The notes under the pieces: generated by a model
The model's database searches: none
What the model saw: only the letters and a program-made list of their open reading frames with translations
Told to the model about the DNA's origin: nothing
Made by a program: the position numbers and the translations under genes
Assembly (NCBI RefSeq): GCF_937936315.1
Contig: NZ_CALGWU010000041.1
Coordinates: forward strand, 62,001-126,000
Direction: 5' to 3'
DNA: 64,000 nucleotides
DNA from: an uncultured Capnocytophaga sp.
GTDB taxonomy: Bacteria > Bacteroidota > Bacteroidia > Flavobacteriales > Flavobacteriaceae
Part shown: positions 15,093 through 24,771 of the stretch, one piece after another
Layout: every line of letters starts with the position of its first letter
Position numbering within the stretch: the first letter of the stretch is position 1

Positions 15093-17090
15093 ATGAAATT
15101 CAATATAGTTTCCGATTTTTCCCCTACGGGCGACCAACCTCAGGCTATTGACCAACTGGTAAAAGGCATTGAGCGTGACGATAAGTACCAAGTGTTGTTA
15201 GGCGTTACGGGCTCTGGAAAAACTTTTACTATCGCCAATGTGGTGGAACGCATTCAGCGTCCTACCCTTGTGTTGGCACATAATAAAACGCTGGCGGCTC
15301 AGTTGTATTCAGAGTTTAAAGCCTTCTTCCCCAATAACGCGGTGGAATACTTCGTTTCTTACTACGATTACTATCAGCCGGAAGCCTATATCCCTACTAC
15401 GGGTACTTATATAGAAAAAGACCTCTCTATTAACGATGAAATTGAAAAACTGCGCCTTAGCACAACTTCTGCACTCCTGTCAGGAAGACGCGATGTATTA
15501 GTTGTAGCATCGGTGTCGTGCTTGTATGGGATTGGTAACCCTGTGGAATTCCAAAAGAATGTGATTACAATCAAACAAGGCGACGTACTCCCCCGTACTA
15601 AGCTGATGCACCGATTGGTGCAAAGCCTCTATGCTCGCACAACTGCCGAATTTAGGCACGGCAATTTCCGCATCAAAGGCGATGTGCTCGATGTCTTCCC
15701 TGGCTATGACGACAACGCTTTCCGCATTCACTTCTTTGGCGATGAAATTGAAGAAATAGAACAGTTCGACCCTACTACCAATCACGTGTTAGACCGCTAC
15801 GAGAGCCTTAATATCTACCCTGCGAATATGTTTGTTACTTCCCCCGATATTCTTCAAAAAGCGATATGGAATATCCAGCAAGATTTGATGAAGCAAGTAG
15901 AGTTCTTTGAGGCATCAGGCAAACCTTTAGAAGCCAAACGGCTGAAAGAACGCACCGAGTTCGACCTTGAGATGATACGCGAATTGGGCTATTGTTCGGG
16001 TATTGAGAACTACTCTCGTTATTTAGATGGTAGAGAACCCGGTACACGTCCGTTTTGCCTCATAGATTACTTCCCCGATGATTTCTTGATGGTGATCGAC
16101 GAAAGCCACGTAACTGTCTCGCAAGTACACGCGATGTATGGGGGCGACCGCAGTCGCAAGGAAAACCTCGTGGAATACGGTTTCCGCTTGCCCGCCGCGA
16201 TGGATAACCGTCCGTTGAAATTCGAGGAGTTTGAAGCCTTACAAAACCAAGTGATTTACGTGAGTGCTACCCCTGCCGACTATGAACTCCAGCAAACACA
16301 AGGCGTGTACGTAGAGCAGGTGATACGCCCCACAGGATTGCTCGACCCCGAAATAGAAGTGCGTCCCAGTCAAAATCAGATAGATGATTTGGTAGAAGAA
16401 ATACAACTGCGCACCGAAAAAGACGAGCGTATATTGGTAACCACCCTCACCAAGCGAATGGCGGAAGAGCTTACCAAATACCTCACCCGCATTGGTATTA
16501 GGTGTCGTTATATTCACAGCGATGTAGATACATTAGAGCGCGTAGAGATTATGCAAGACCTCCGCAAGGGACTCTTTGATGTGCTCATAGGGGTAAACCT
16601 CCTCCGTGAAGGCTTAGACTTGCCCGAAGTGTCGCTCGTGGCTATCCTCGATGCCGATAAAGAAGGCTTTTTGCGTTCTACGCGTTCGCTGACTCAAACC
16701 GTAGGAAGGGCTGCCCGCAACGTAAATGGCAAAGCGATAATGTACGCCGATAAGATTACCGATAGTATGCAGCGCACCATAGATGACACTAATTACCGCC
16801 GCGAAAAGCAGATGAACTATAACAAGGCACACGGTATCACGCCTCAGCCTTTGCACAAGAAGATAGAGAATAGCCTCAGCAAGAGCCCTATAACCGAATT
16901 TCACTATGACCCATCGTTCAAGGAACACATAGCAGCGGAAACCCAATCAGTCTATTTATCGGCTAAGGAGTTAGAGAAGAAAATCAAGGAGACCCGCAAA
17001 TTGATGGAGGCAGCTGCCAAAGACCTCGATTTCGTAAAAGCTGCTCAATACCGCGATGAACTAAAAAAATTGCAGGATTTAGCAAATTAA
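15093..17090 (+). CDS. uvrB: Excinuclease ABC subunit B
   Basis: A 665-residue protein of full UvrB length. The Walker A motif is GVTGSGKTFTIANV near residue 38. The damage-probing beta-hairpin segment YYDYYQPEAYIPTTGTYIEK follows, helicase motif VI lies near TQTVGRAARN, and a C-terminal UVR domain (KLMEAAAKDLDFVKAAQYRD) binds UvrC. It verifies DNA lesions in nucleotide excision repair together with UvrA and UvrC. It is transcribed alone. No LexA-type box was recognised in the promoter. Confidence 0.97.
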   Translation: MKFNIVSDFSPTGDQPQAIDQLVKGIERDDKYQVLLGVTGSGKTFTIANVVERIQRPTLVLAHNKTLAAQLYSEFKAFFPNNAVEYFVSYYDYYQPEAYIPTTGTYIEKDLSINDEIEKLRLSTTSALLSGRRDVLVVASVSCLYGIGNPVEFQKNVITIKQGDVLPRTKLMHRLVQSLYARTTAEFRHGNFRIKGDVLDVFPGYDDNAFRIHFFGDEIEEIEQFDPTTNHVLDRYESLNIYPANMFVTSPDILQKAIWNIQQDLMKQVEFFEASGKPLEAKRLKERTEFDLEMIRELGYCSGIENYSRYLDGREPGTRPFCLIDYFPDDFLMVIDESHVTVSQVHAMYGGDRSRKENLVEYGFRLPAAMDNRPLKFEEFEALQNQVIYVSATPADYELQQTQGVYVEQVIRPTGLLDPEIEVRPSQNQIDDLVEEIQLRTEKDERILVTTLTKRMAEELTKYLTRIGIRCRYIHSDVDTLERVEIMQDLRKGLFDVLIGVNLLREGLDLPEVSLVAILDADKEGFLRSTRSLTQTVGRAARNVNGKAIMYADKITDSMQRTIDDTNYRREKQMNYNKAHGITPQPLHKKIENSLSKSPITEFHYDPSFKEHIAAETQSVYLSAKELEKKIKETRKLMEAAAKDLDFVKAAQYRDELKKLQDLAN

Positions 17091-17216
17091 GAAATTAGCA
17101 ACTCGCACCTTTGCCAAAGTTGATGACTACCTTTATAAATAAAGATTTTTCTCTCTGATGCTCTCTAAGCCTCTCCAAGATTTTCGGAGATTTCCCTAAA
17201 TTAAAATGTTAAAAAA

Positions 17217-17247
17217 TTTGCTGATTACGAATTGTTTTGTATATTTG
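17217..17247 (+). promoter_or_regulatory. Promoter of the LRR lipoprotein gene
   Basis: TTTG (17217-17220), 19 nt, TATATTTG (17240-17247). The predicted start near 17254 leaves a leader of about 19 nt to the ATG at 17273. Confidence 0.65.
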
Positions 17248-17272
17248 CCTCGAATAACTAAAAAATAATACT

Positions 17273-17977
17273 ATGAGAAACATTTTATTTATATTATCCG
17301 CTTTTATCCTCTTTGCTTGTAAGGATAAAGATAACGGCAATAGTATCCCCTCTTCTGATTATGAATTGAGTACCAATGGACTTGTCTTAACAAAATGGAA
17401 GAATGAGACTACAACAGCTCTTGATATGCAAGCTGACCCTACTCTTAAGGAAGTGAAAACTATAGGGCAGGGAGCTTTTGCAGGTCATAAGAATTTAAAG
17501 AATATTACACTCCCTACTCAATTAATAACCATTGAAAAAGAAGCTTTTTTTGACACAGGTATTAAAAGTATTTCTATACCCTCAAGTGTGAGAGTAATTA
17601 AACAAGATGCTTTCAATGCCTCAACTCTTACGTCCGTTCAGTTTTCAGAAGGACTTACAGATATTGAAGAAGGAGGTTTTGTAGGTTGCCAAATTCCTTC
17701 AGTAAATCTTCCAGAAAGTCTTCAATCTATAGGAGGTCGTGCTTTTTATAACAATAAGGTGATAGTAGAGGTTGTTATTCCTAAAAATGTACAAAATATA
17801 GGAATAAATGCCTTTTCTAATTTAACAACAGTTACTTTTAAAGGAATAAATCCTCCTAAAGTGAATACTCCTTTTGAGAGTGTAACTCGTATTTTTGTGC
17901 CTAAAGGAAGATTAGAGGTGTATAAAAACAATGAGGGTTTTAAGAAGTATGCAAATATCATTTCTGAAGAGGAATAA
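17273..17977 (+). CDS. BspA-like leucine-rich-repeat lipoprotein
   Basis: A 234-residue surface-type lipoprotein. The signal ends in LFACKDKD, with the lipidated Cys at residue 16. About five LRR_5 (BspA/Treponema type) repeats follow, with spacings such as IGQGAFAGHKNLKNITLPTQ and IEKEAFFDTGIKSISIPSS. A C-terminal segment (RIFVPKGRLEVYKNN) caps the domain. Proteins of this group act in adhesion and host-protein binding in oral Bacteroidota. This one is much shorter than classical BspA. The gene has its own promoter and is followed by a long hairpin with a T run. Confidence 0.85.
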   Translation: MRNILFILSAFILFACKDKDNGNSIPSSDYELSTNGLVLTKWKNETTTALDMQADPTLKEVKTIGQGAFAGHKNLKNITLPTQLITIEKEAFFDTGIKSISIPSSVRVIKQDAFNASTLTSVQFSEGLTDIEEGGFVGCQIPSVNLPESLQSIGGRAFYNNKVIVEVVIPKNVQNIGINAFSNLTTVTFKGINPPKVNTPFESVTRIFVPKGRLEVYKNNEGFKKYANIISEEE

Positions 17978-18009
17978 AAAAATCCTATAACAATCTTATA
18001 AAAAAATAC

Positions 18010-18060
18010 ACTTTGCCAAAGGTAATAGCCCGTGTGGCTCGCACCTTTGGCAAAGTTTTT
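18010..18060 (+). terminator. 47-bp inverted-repeat element, copy 2, acting as a terminator
   Basis: Perfect 14-bp arms ACTTTGCCAAAGGT (18010-18023) and ACCTTTGGCAAAGT (18043-18056) with a 19-nt loop, followed by T residues to 18060. It belongs to the repeat family at 5738 and 47404. Here it also looks like the terminator of the LRR gene. Confidence 0.7.
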
Positions 18061-18062
18061 TG

Positions 18063-18104
18063 TTAGCTATTAATTGTTAATTATCAATTGTTTTGTATCT
18101 TTGC
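18063..18104 (+). promoter_or_regulatory. recF: recF promoter built from 7-bp units
   Basis: Six heptamers (for example TTAATTG, TTAATTA, TCAATTG) run from 18063 to 18104. Within them TTG (18074-18076), 19 nt and TATCTTTG (18096-18103) form the promoter. The transcript would start about 5 nt before the recF ATG, so the mRNA may be almost leaderless. Confidence 0.6.
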
Positions 18105-18115
18105 CCTTGCAAATG

Positions 18116-19198
18116 ATGTTTTTAAAACAAATATCCGTCGTCAATTACAAGAACATACCCTCACAAGCGTATGCCTTTAGCCCTACTATCAACTGTTTTG
18201 TAGGCGATAACGGCGTAGGGAAAACCAATCTCCTCGATGCTATTTATCACTTAGGAATGGCAAAAAGCTACTTCACCACAAGTGCCGTGCAGAACGTACG
18301 CCACGGTGAGGAGTTCTACCTCATTGAGGGGCAGTTCCAAAACGAAACCCGCGAAGAACAGATTGTTTGTAGCCTCAAAAAAGGACAAAAAAAAGTGATG
18401 AAACACAACGGTAAAGCCTACGAACGCCTTGCCGACCATATAGGTAAATACCCTATGGTGATCATCTCCCCCTCCGATCGCGACTTGATAGTAGAAGGTA
18501 GTGAAACCCGCCGTAAGTTTTTAGATAGCGTCATTTCGCAAACCGATAGAGCTTACTTAGAACTGCTTTTGCGCTACAACCGCATCCTCCTGCAACGTAA
18601 CACCCTGCTAAAGCAAATGGCTGAAAACGGAGTATTTTCTGTAGAAACTCTCAGTATTTATGATGAGCAGTTAGCCCCTTTAGGGCAGCATCTCTACGAA
18701 AAACGACGCGCCTTTATGGAAGAATTTTTGCCTGTTTTTAGCGAGCAATACGCTTATATATCAGGAGGGAAGGAACGCGTGAATTTGCAGTACGAAAGTC
18801 AGTTACACCAAAGCGATTTAGCAACACTACTTCGCGAAAATACCGAGCGTGATCGCAGTGCGCAATACACCACAAGCGGTATTCATAAAGACGACTTGCT
18901 CTTTGAAATTGAAGGATTCCCAATGAAAAAATACGGTAGTCAAGGACAGCAGAAGTCGTTTTTGATAGCCCTAAAGCTCTCACAGTTCAAAATTTTGCAA
19001 CAAGAATTAGGGATTACCCCCATAGTGCTTTTAGACGATATATTCGATAAATTAGACGATACTCGGGTAACCCAATTAGTGCAGTTAGTAACTCAAAAAC
19101 ATTTCGGACAGCTTTTCATCACCGATACTCATTCACAACGTACTGAAGCAGTGGTAAAAAACACCGGCTTAGCCTACGAACTGATTCAAGTAACCTAA
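18116..19198 (+). CDS. recF: DNA replication/repair protein RecF
   Basis: A 360-residue SMC-like ATPase. The Walker A motif is GDNGVGKTNLLDAIY near residue 30. The RecF-specific SDRDLIVEGSETRRKFLD segment lies near residue 120, the signature motif is KYGSQGQQKSFLIALK, and Walker B is PIVLLDDIFDKLD. It loads RecA at gapped DNA with RecO and RecR. Two ATGs (18113 and 18116) are adjacent; the second gives the usual MFLKQISVVNY beginning. The upstream frame to 18074 crosses the promoter and is rejected. The gene is not beside dnaA or gyrB here. Confidence 0.95.
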   Translation: MFLKQISVVNYKNIPSQAYAFSPTINCFVGDNGVGKTNLLDAIYHLGMAKSYFTTSAVQNVRHGEEFYLIEGQFQNETREEQIVCSLKKGQKKVMKHNGKAYERLADHIGKYPMVIISPSDRDLIVEGSETRRKFLDSVISQTDRAYLELLLRYNRILLQRNTLLKQMAENGVFSVETLSIYDEQLAPLGQHLYEKRRAFMEEFLPVFSEQYAYISGGKERVNLQYESQLHQSDLATLLRENTERDRSAQYTTSGIHKDDLLFEIEGFPMKKYGSQGQQKSFLIALKLSQFKILQQELGITPIVLLDDIFDKLDDTRVTQLVQLVTQKHFGQLFITDTHSQRTEAVVKNTGLAYELIQVT

Positions 19199-19204
19199 AA
19201 GTAG

Positions 19205-19223
19205 GGGCGTTTTGCAAACGCCC
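19205..19223. repeat. GGGCGTTT hairpin, copy A
   Basis: GGGCGTTT, TGC, AAACGCCC: an 8-bp perfect stem with a 3-nt loop, 6 nt after the recF stop. The same core occurs at 28998, 47342, 50391-50463 and 62283. Confidence 0.75.
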
Positions 19224-19293
19224 TCTAAAAAACAAGCTTAATATAAAAAATGTCACAATTATTAATTATAAATCGTTAATTGTTAATTGAAAT

Positions 19294-21768
19294 ATGAAAC
19301 CCAATAACAAGAAAAACTCTACTGCTGATGTACCAGCACAACCCCAAAACACCTCTATCAAATGGTTAGCAACCTTCTTGCTCATCGCCTATGGTTATGT
19401 AACGGTAATCACCCCTAACTGGATGGCGTTTGACTCTAACGCTACGAAATTCTACACATTTGCAATCCTCAACTTAGTGGTGGTTGCTCTTGTGTTCTTT
19501 ATTAAAGAATTTAGAGAACGCACCCAAGTACTCTTTGGTTTCTTTACCAATAAAATGGGGATTGCCTATAGCCTCATAATGGTAATGGCACTGCTATCCT
19601 TTTCTAAAGCTATCAACACAGAAGAAGCTATTCTCCACTTCTTCAAGATATTCACTGCTTTTTCTGCCGCGTGGATGGTCTCCGCTTTGGTGATCTACTA
19701 CAAAGAAGGAATTGTTGTCTTAGCTTTAGCAATGACCATACTACTTTGTTATGACTTTTTAGTCGCGATGGACGGAATAAAAGGGGTGATCAAAGGAACT
19801 ACTACCGATTTAGCTATCAAAGGTTCATATTCCAATAAAAACATCCTAGCTTCGGCTATGTTCATTAAGATACCTTTTGCAATATGGTTATTCTATTTCC
19901 GTAAAGAAAACTTCTTGCGCATTATAGGAGGTATAGGCGTTACTTTGGGCACTTTAGCAATCTTCTTTATGAGTACCCGTACTTTCTACTTGGCTACAAT
20001 TCTCACTATGGTAGTTTTTATCATCTATGGTGCAATCGATTTTTTCATCCTCAAACGCCGTGAAATAGGAGTAAAAGTACTAACACACGTAGGCTTAGTA
20101 GTAATTGCTTTTGGCATTTTCTCTTTTGTACAGAATTATTTATACCCACAAGAAGTACGACAAAGCACTAGTTTCGGTGCGCGTTTGGCTGAGGTGGCAA
20201 ACCAAGAAAACCAAAGTAACAACTTGCGTAAAACCGCTTGGGTAATCACCGCTACCGATATGATTCCTAACGACCCTCTACTCGGTGTAGGTATCGGCAA
20301 CTGGAAAGTGCGTTTTTTAGAGTACGAAAACTCCTATAGCTCACATTACATCTATATGTATAAGAACCACAACGACTTCTTAGAACTCACTGCCGAAGTG
20401 GGCATCTTTGGAGGTTTGGCTTTTGTAGCTATCTTTATCTTAGCAGCCTTCTACTTCTTAAAAAGCACTTATAAAAACAAAAATCCTGAACAAGAACAAT
20501 GGTTTTTCTTACCATTATTCGGGCTATTTGCCTATTCATTCGACGCTTTCTTCAACTTCCCTCAAGACCGCCCCGAAATCCAGGCTCTCTTTGGTATATA
20601 CGTGGGGATAGCTGTAGGTTTAGCTGTACTATATTTTAGAAAAGACGATAACAAAGACCGTAAATTCCCTACTCTTGCCATTGGTTTTATAGGAGCCGTA
20701 GCAGTAGTAGCAATGGCATTAGGAGTAATTGTAGAAAGAATGTACTTCGACTCCTCTAAAATCCAACGTATGGTAAAAGAAGAACAACAAGGGGTACGAC
20801 CTACTAAATCACCTGCCGATTACCTCATACACAACTACCCTCGTATCCCTAACCTCACTGCCGTCGCTGAACCCGTAGATGTTGAAAAAGCTCGCTACCT
20901 CATCGATGAACAAAAATTTGACGAGGCTCGCAAAATCCTTTCTTCTATTCACTATCACCCTTATGATGCTCGCCCTGAGTATTTTATGGCTGTATCCTAC
21001 TTTATGGAACCTGAAAAAAAATTAGACAGTATCTATAAGTATGCTCACAAAGCCCGAATGATCAAACCTAATTTCTATGGTAGCTTGAACTTAGAAACCT
21101 TTGCTTTGAACAACTTAGGCAAGGAACAAGAATCTATCAAATTACTCAAACAGTATTTGAACTTAGAAAAAGATAGCCTACAAAAAGAACAACCTAAGTG
21201 GAAAAAAAGACTCAAAAGCATTTTCAATGTAGATATAGATAAAGAAGCTCGCGTAGCCAATCGCATTGAAGTACAAGCATGGAACTCTTTAGCTTACCTT
21301 TTAGAAAAAAACAACCAAATTGCCGAAGCACGCGCTGTGTTAGATACTGCTTTTGTATATTTGCCTACGAATCAAGAAATCATCAACAATCGCAACAAAA
21401 TTATTTCACGTATGCAAGTAGAACAATTCGCCCCTCTATATAGCGAGGCAATGCAATTCTATATGCAACAACGTTATGCCGAGGCTATCCCTATCTTTAC
21501 AAAATTCTTGGAAAAAGTTCCCGCTCATATCGACGGACTTAGATATCGCGCTATTAGCTTCTACAGCACTCAACAATACCAGCGCGCTATCAATGATATC
21601 TCACAAATGGAACAACTAGGAATTACTATAGACCCCGTGCTGAACAACTATCGCGCTTCTTGTTATTATATGCTAGGCGATAGAAACAACGCTAAAGTCT
21701 TTTTCCAAAAAGCTGCCTCCGAAGGCAATCCCGATGCTCAGAAAAACTTAAACACCCTCACCTTTTAA
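19294..21768 (+). CDS. O-antigen ligase/polymerase-like membrane protein with C-terminal TPR
   Basis: An 824-residue protein with about 11-12 membrane segments in the first 470 residues. The Wzy/WaaL-type periplasmic loop lies between MSTRTFYLATILT and GVGIGNWKVRFLEY...NDFLELTAEVGIFG (about residues 230-370). TPR repeats follow from about residue 540 to the end. The Wzy_C domain family joins or polymerises glycan units at the periplasmic side. The TPR tail is common in Bacteroidota members and may recruit partners. No other glycan-assembly genes adjoin, so its substrate (LPS, capsule or protein O-glycan) is open. Confidence 0.8.
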   Translation: MKPNNKKNSTADVPAQPQNTSIKWLATFLLIAYGYVTVITPNWMAFDSNATKFYTFAILNLVVVALVFFIKEFRERTQVLFGFFTNKMGIAYSLIMVMALLSFSKAINTEEAILHFFKIFTAFSAAWMVSALVIYYKEGIVVLALAMTILLCYDFLVAMDGIKGVIKGTTTDLAIKGSYSNKNILASAMFIKIPFAIWLFYFRKENFLRIIGGIGVTLGTLAIFFMSTRTFYLATILTMVVFIIYGAIDFFILKRREIGVKVLTHVGLVVIAFGIFSFVQNYLYPQEVRQSTSFGARLAEVANQENQSNNLRKTAWVITATDMIPNDPLLGVGIGNWKVRFLEYENSYSSHYIYMYKNHNDFLELTAEVGIFGGLAFVAIFILAAFYFLKSTYKNKNPEQEQWFFLPLFGLFAYSFDAFFNFPQDRPEIQALFGIYVGIAVGLAVLYFRKDDNKDRKFPTLAIGFIGAVAVVAMALGVIVERMYFDSSKIQRMVKEEQQGVRPTKSPADYLIHNYPRIPNLTAVAEPVDVEKARYLIDEQKFDEARKILSSIHYHPYDARPEYFMAVSYFMEPEKKLDSIYKYAHKARMIKPNFYGSLNLETFALNNLGKEQESIKLLKQYLNLEKDSLQKEQPKWKKRLKSIFNVDIDKEARVANRIEVQAWNSLAYLLEKNNQIAEARAVLDTAFVYLPTNQEIINNRNKIISRMQVEQFAPLYSEAMQFYMQQRYAEAIPIFTKFLEKVPAHIDGLRYRAISFYSTQQYQRAINDISQMEQLGITIDPVLNNYRASCYYMLGDRNNAKVFFQKAASEGNPDAQKNLNTLTF

Positions 21769-21777
21769 AAATATATA

Positions 21778-22320
21778 ATGACCAGTGACAACACTCATAC
21801 TAAGCTAATTATTGGTGAAAAAGAACTCCAAATAATGCTCCATCGCCTTGCTTGTGAACTGATTGAAAACCACAACGATTTTTCCGATACTGTTTTCATA
21901 GGTATACAGCCCCGCGGCACTCATTTAGCACAACGCTTGGTAAAACTCCTTACCGAAGAATACCACGTGCCTAATATTCCTTTAGGACTATTAGACATCA
22001 CCTTCTTCCGCGATGATTTCCGCCGCACAGGAAAACCTTTAGAAGCCAACTCTACCGCTATCGATTTTATTGTAGAAAACAAACGAGTGGTTTTTATAGA
22101 CGATGTACTCTATACCGGTAGGAGCATCCGCGCAGCACTCAGCGCCATACAAAGCTTTGGACGCCCCTCTGAAATTGAACTCTTAGTTCTCATCGATAGG
22201 CGCTTTAGCCGCCATCTCCCTATCCAGCCCGATTACAGTGGGAAACAAGTAGATGCTATCAACAACGAACGCGTAATCGTGAATTGGAACGACAATTCTA
22301 TTCAAGTAGTTAATAAGTAA
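21778..22320 (+). CDS. pyrR: PyrR: pyrimidine regulator / uracil phosphoribosyltransferase
   Basis: A 180-residue type I phosphoribosyltransferase with the PRPP loop VVFIDDVLYTGRSIRAAL near residue 100 and the PyrR-specific tail LIDRRFSRHLPIQPDYSGK. In Firmicutes PyrR binds pyr mRNA. In Bacteroidota the enzyme activity is better supported than RNA binding. It lies 9 bp after the O-antigen ligase gene and 13 bp before the SPOR gene, in a mixed operon without other pyr genes. No attenuator was seen. Confidence 0.9.
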   Translation: MTSDNTHTKLIIGEKELQIMLHRLACELIENHNDFSDTVFIGIQPRGTHLAQRLVKLLTEEYHVPNIPLGLLDITFFRDDFRRTGKPLEANSTAIDFIVENKRVVFIDDVLYTGRSIRAALSAIQSFGRPSEIELLVLIDRRFSRHLPIQPDYSGKQVDAINNERVIVNWNDNSIQVVNK

Positions 22321-22333
22321 ACTTTTAGTAAAG

Positions 22334-22681
22334 ATGAAAAATATATTTATCTCAGCAGCCTTATTACTCTCAGGAGCTACTTATGCACAAGTAACCATCA
22401 ACCAAGAGAGCAACATAGCCGAAATTATGGAATACAAAAAAGAAGCTGCTCGTAGCGAAAGTGCTTTCCAAGTGCAAATCTATAATGGTAACATCACCGA
22501 TGCTAACAAAGCCTTGCTCGATGCTAAAAACAAATACAAACAATATCCTGCCTTGCTCACTTTCGAGTCGCCTAACTACAAAGTGCGCATTGGGAGTTTC
22601 CGCACGCGCTTAGAAGCCGAAAAAAACTTGATAGAGATTAAAAAATCCTATCCTGCTGCTTTTGTGGTTGGCTTAAAATAA
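22334..22681 (+). CDS. Secreted SPOR-domain protein
   Basis: A 115-residue protein with an N-terminal signal peptide (MKNIFISAALLLSGATYAQ) and a C-terminal SPOR-type repeat (YKVRIGSFRTRLEAEKNL, about residues 81-98). SPOR domains bind denuded peptidoglycan at division sites, so it is probably periplasmic and wall-associated. It is short compared with typical SPOR proteins and has no other domain. It is probably co-transcribed with pyrR and the histidine kinase (18 bp downstream). Confidence 0.82.
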   Translation: MKNIFISAALLLSGATYAQVTINQESNIAEIMEYKKEAARSESAFQVQIYNGNITDANKALLDAKNKYKQYPALLTFESPNYKVRIGSFRTRLEAEKNLIEIKKSYPAAFVVGLK

Positions 22682-22699
22682 TCTCTAATAGGGGAAGCT

Positions 22700-24154
22700 A
22701 TGTTTAAGAAAAACAGCCTTCGCTTTCAAATATTCCTCAGTATGACCCTCCTCGTACTGGTGTCTTTTGCTATCTTAGCCTTAGTGATGGTTAGCCAATA
22801 CAAAAAACAAGCGTTGGAATATCACGACGAACGTCTTGTCGATAAGGAAAACCAAATAAAAATGCAAATACAATATGTATTCTCGCAAACTACTTTCCCT
22901 GTCGAAACTCCTTATATCCCCCTTATTTTTCGTGAGGATATCTATAGCATTGCCAATATCCAAAACCTAAATTTTGCCCTCTACGACCTCGACGGAGTGC
23001 TGCTCAAAAGCTCCAAAGCCTCTCTCTCTCCCGATCAAGATGCATTTTTCATTCCACCCTCCGTACTACATCAGCTATCGGCTACCCTCAACAAACGATT
23101 GGTAGAACACCACGAGTTTGCTGGACGAGGCTACCAAACCTCGTATAGCTACATCACCGATTTGCAGTTCAAGCCTATCGCTATCCTCAATATCCCTTAT
23201 TTTGAGAACGATACTTTCAACGAGCGCGCTTTAGAAGGCTCACTCTACAATTTGGCAATTGTCTATTTCTCACTCTTGGTGGTAGCACTCACGGTAGCTT
23301 ACTTTATTTCTAAGTATATCACCAAATCGCTTAAAACTATCGAAAACCGATTAGAGAAAACGCGCTTGCTATCGCAGAATGAAAAAATCCTCCTCAAATC
23401 GGCACCTGCCGAAATTACCGAATTGGTAAATGCCTATAACGGAATGATTGACGAGATTGAGAATAGCAAAGCCCTCTTAGCTCAATCAGAACGCGAACAA
23501 GCATGGCGCGATATGGCAAAACAAGTAGCTCACGAAATCAAAAATCCCCTGACCCCTATGCGCCTTTCGGTGCAGAGTTACCAGCGTAAAGCGAGTCGCA
23601 AACCCCAAACAACCGAACAAACCAATGAGTTTTGCGAATCACTCATCCAGCAAATCGATATCCTCAGCAATATTTCAACGGCTTTCTCCGCACTTACGAA
23701 TATGCCAGCTAAAAACGATGAGGAATTTGACTTTGTGTCTGTTATCAAGCGCACTTTGGATATTTTCAACACCGATGAAATTCACTTCACGCACTCTCAC
23801 GATGAGATTGTTGCGGTGTTTGATAAAGACCAATTAGGGCGTGTGGTTACCAATTTGGTGAAAAACGCGCTACAAGCTACCGAAAATGAACCTTTCCCCG
23901 CAATAGAAGTAACGCTTACTAAAACTGAGAAAGATATTATCCTCACTGTCAAAGATAATGGTATAGGCATTGCCGATGCTGATAAAGAAAAAATATTTGA
24001 ACCCAAATTCACAACCAAAACCAGCGGTAGTGGCTTGGGCTTGGCAATGGTAAAGAATATCGTGCTCTCGTACAATGGTAGCATTTCTTTTACCTCTCAA
24101 GTAGGCAAAGGCAGTGAATTTGTTATAACATTGGTACATTTTTTGAATAAGTAA
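22700..24154 (+). CDS. Sensor histidine kinase, NtrY-like, without adjacent regulator
   Basis: A 484-residue kinase. One membrane helix (about residues 11-32) is followed by a periplasmic sensor part to about residue 185, then a second helix and a HAMP region. The phosphorylated His lies in AKQVAHEIKNPLTPMRLSVQ, the N box is NLVKNALQATE, and the G boxes are DNGIGI and GSGLGLAMVKNI. The HEIKNPLTP box is typical of the NtrY group. No response regulator gene is adjacent, so the partner must lie elsewhere. The signal is unknown. Confidence 0.88.
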   Translation: MFKKNSLRFQIFLSMTLLVLVSFAILALVMVSQYKKQALEYHDERLVDKENQIKMQIQYVFSQTTFPVETPYIPLIFREDIYSIANIQNLNFALYDLDGVLLKSSKASLSPDQDAFFIPPSVLHQLSATLNKRLVEHHEFAGRGYQTSYSYITDLQFKPIAILNIPYFENDTFNERALEGSLYNLAIVYFSLLVVALTVAYFISKYITKSLKTIENRLEKTRLLSQNEKILLKSAPAEITELVNAYNGMIDEIENSKALLAQSEREQAWRDMAKQVAHEIKNPLTPMRLSVQSYQRKASRKPQTTEQTNEFCESLIQQIDILSNISTAFSALTNMPAKNDEEFDFVSVIKRTLDIFNTDEIHFTHSHDEIVAVFDKDQLGRVVTNLVKNALQATENEPFPAIEVTLTKTEKDIILTVKDNGIGIADADKEKIFEPKFTTKTSGSGLGLAMVKNIVLSYNGSISFTSQVGKGSEFVITLVHFLNK

Positions 24155-24175
24155 CGTATTAAACATTATATTTTT

Positions 24176-24622
24176 ATGAAAAAACACATCTTTACACTAG
24201 GAGCTGCTGTGCTTTTGCTCGCCTCCTGCCAAAACAATCCTTCACAAACAGCTAACACTGTAGTAAGTGAAACCGCTACTATGATGGAGAATGCTGCTGA
24301 AAAAGTAGAAGAAATGGTAACTCCTCAATTGTTAGCTACTTATGTAGGTACGCTTCCAGCTGCCGATTGTGGCGGAATGGCTACTGTTATCCACCTTTAT
24401 GCCGATGACACCTATGTAAAACAAGAAAATTGCGCAAGCAAAAACTTCGAATCTAAAGAAGAAGGTAAAGTAGAACGCACTGATAAAGGTTTTACACTCG
24501 TTTCTAAAGCAGATAACCACAAATCTTTCTATATTACCAAAGGCGATAATATCGTACAAGTTGGCGAAGATGGTAAAGAACCTCAAATGGTGAAAGATTA
24601 CACCCTTACCAAACAAATGTAA
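24176..24622 (+). CDS. NlpE-like lipoprotein
   Basis: A 148-residue lipoprotein with the lipidated Cys at residue 19 (LLLASC). An Ala/Glu-rich linker precedes an NlpE N-terminal-like beta-barrel: YVGTLPAADCGGMATVIHLY (from about residue 57) matches the family's LPCADC region with the first Cys missing. NlpE proteins sense lipoprotein traffic or copper stress through Cpx in enterics. Bacteroidota have no clear Cpx system, so the role is unknown. It follows the histidine kinase gene by 21 bp, and a terminator closes the operon. Confidence 0.78.
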   Translation: MKKHIFTLGAAVLLLASCQNNPSQTANTVVSETATMMENAAEKVEEMVTPQLLATYVGTLPAADCGGMATVIHLYADDTYVKQENCASKNFESKEEGKVERTDKGFTLVSKADNHKSFYITKGDNIVQVGEDGKEPQMVKDYTLTKQM

Positions 24623-24643
24623 AACAAGATTACACTAAAACAG

Positions 24644-24675
24644 AGGCTATGCGATACTTTGCATAGCCTTTTTCG
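24644..24675 (+). terminator. Terminator after the NlpE-like gene
   Basis: Stem GGCTATGC / GCATAGCC with an 8-nt loop followed by five T. Confidence 0.88.
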
Positions 24676-24771
24676 TATCGTTTTAAAAAATATTTTAACA
24701 AAACTTTTGCAGTTCACTTTTTTTATCTTATCTTTACCCCCCAATTAAAAAGTTTTTACGCTAACCTACTG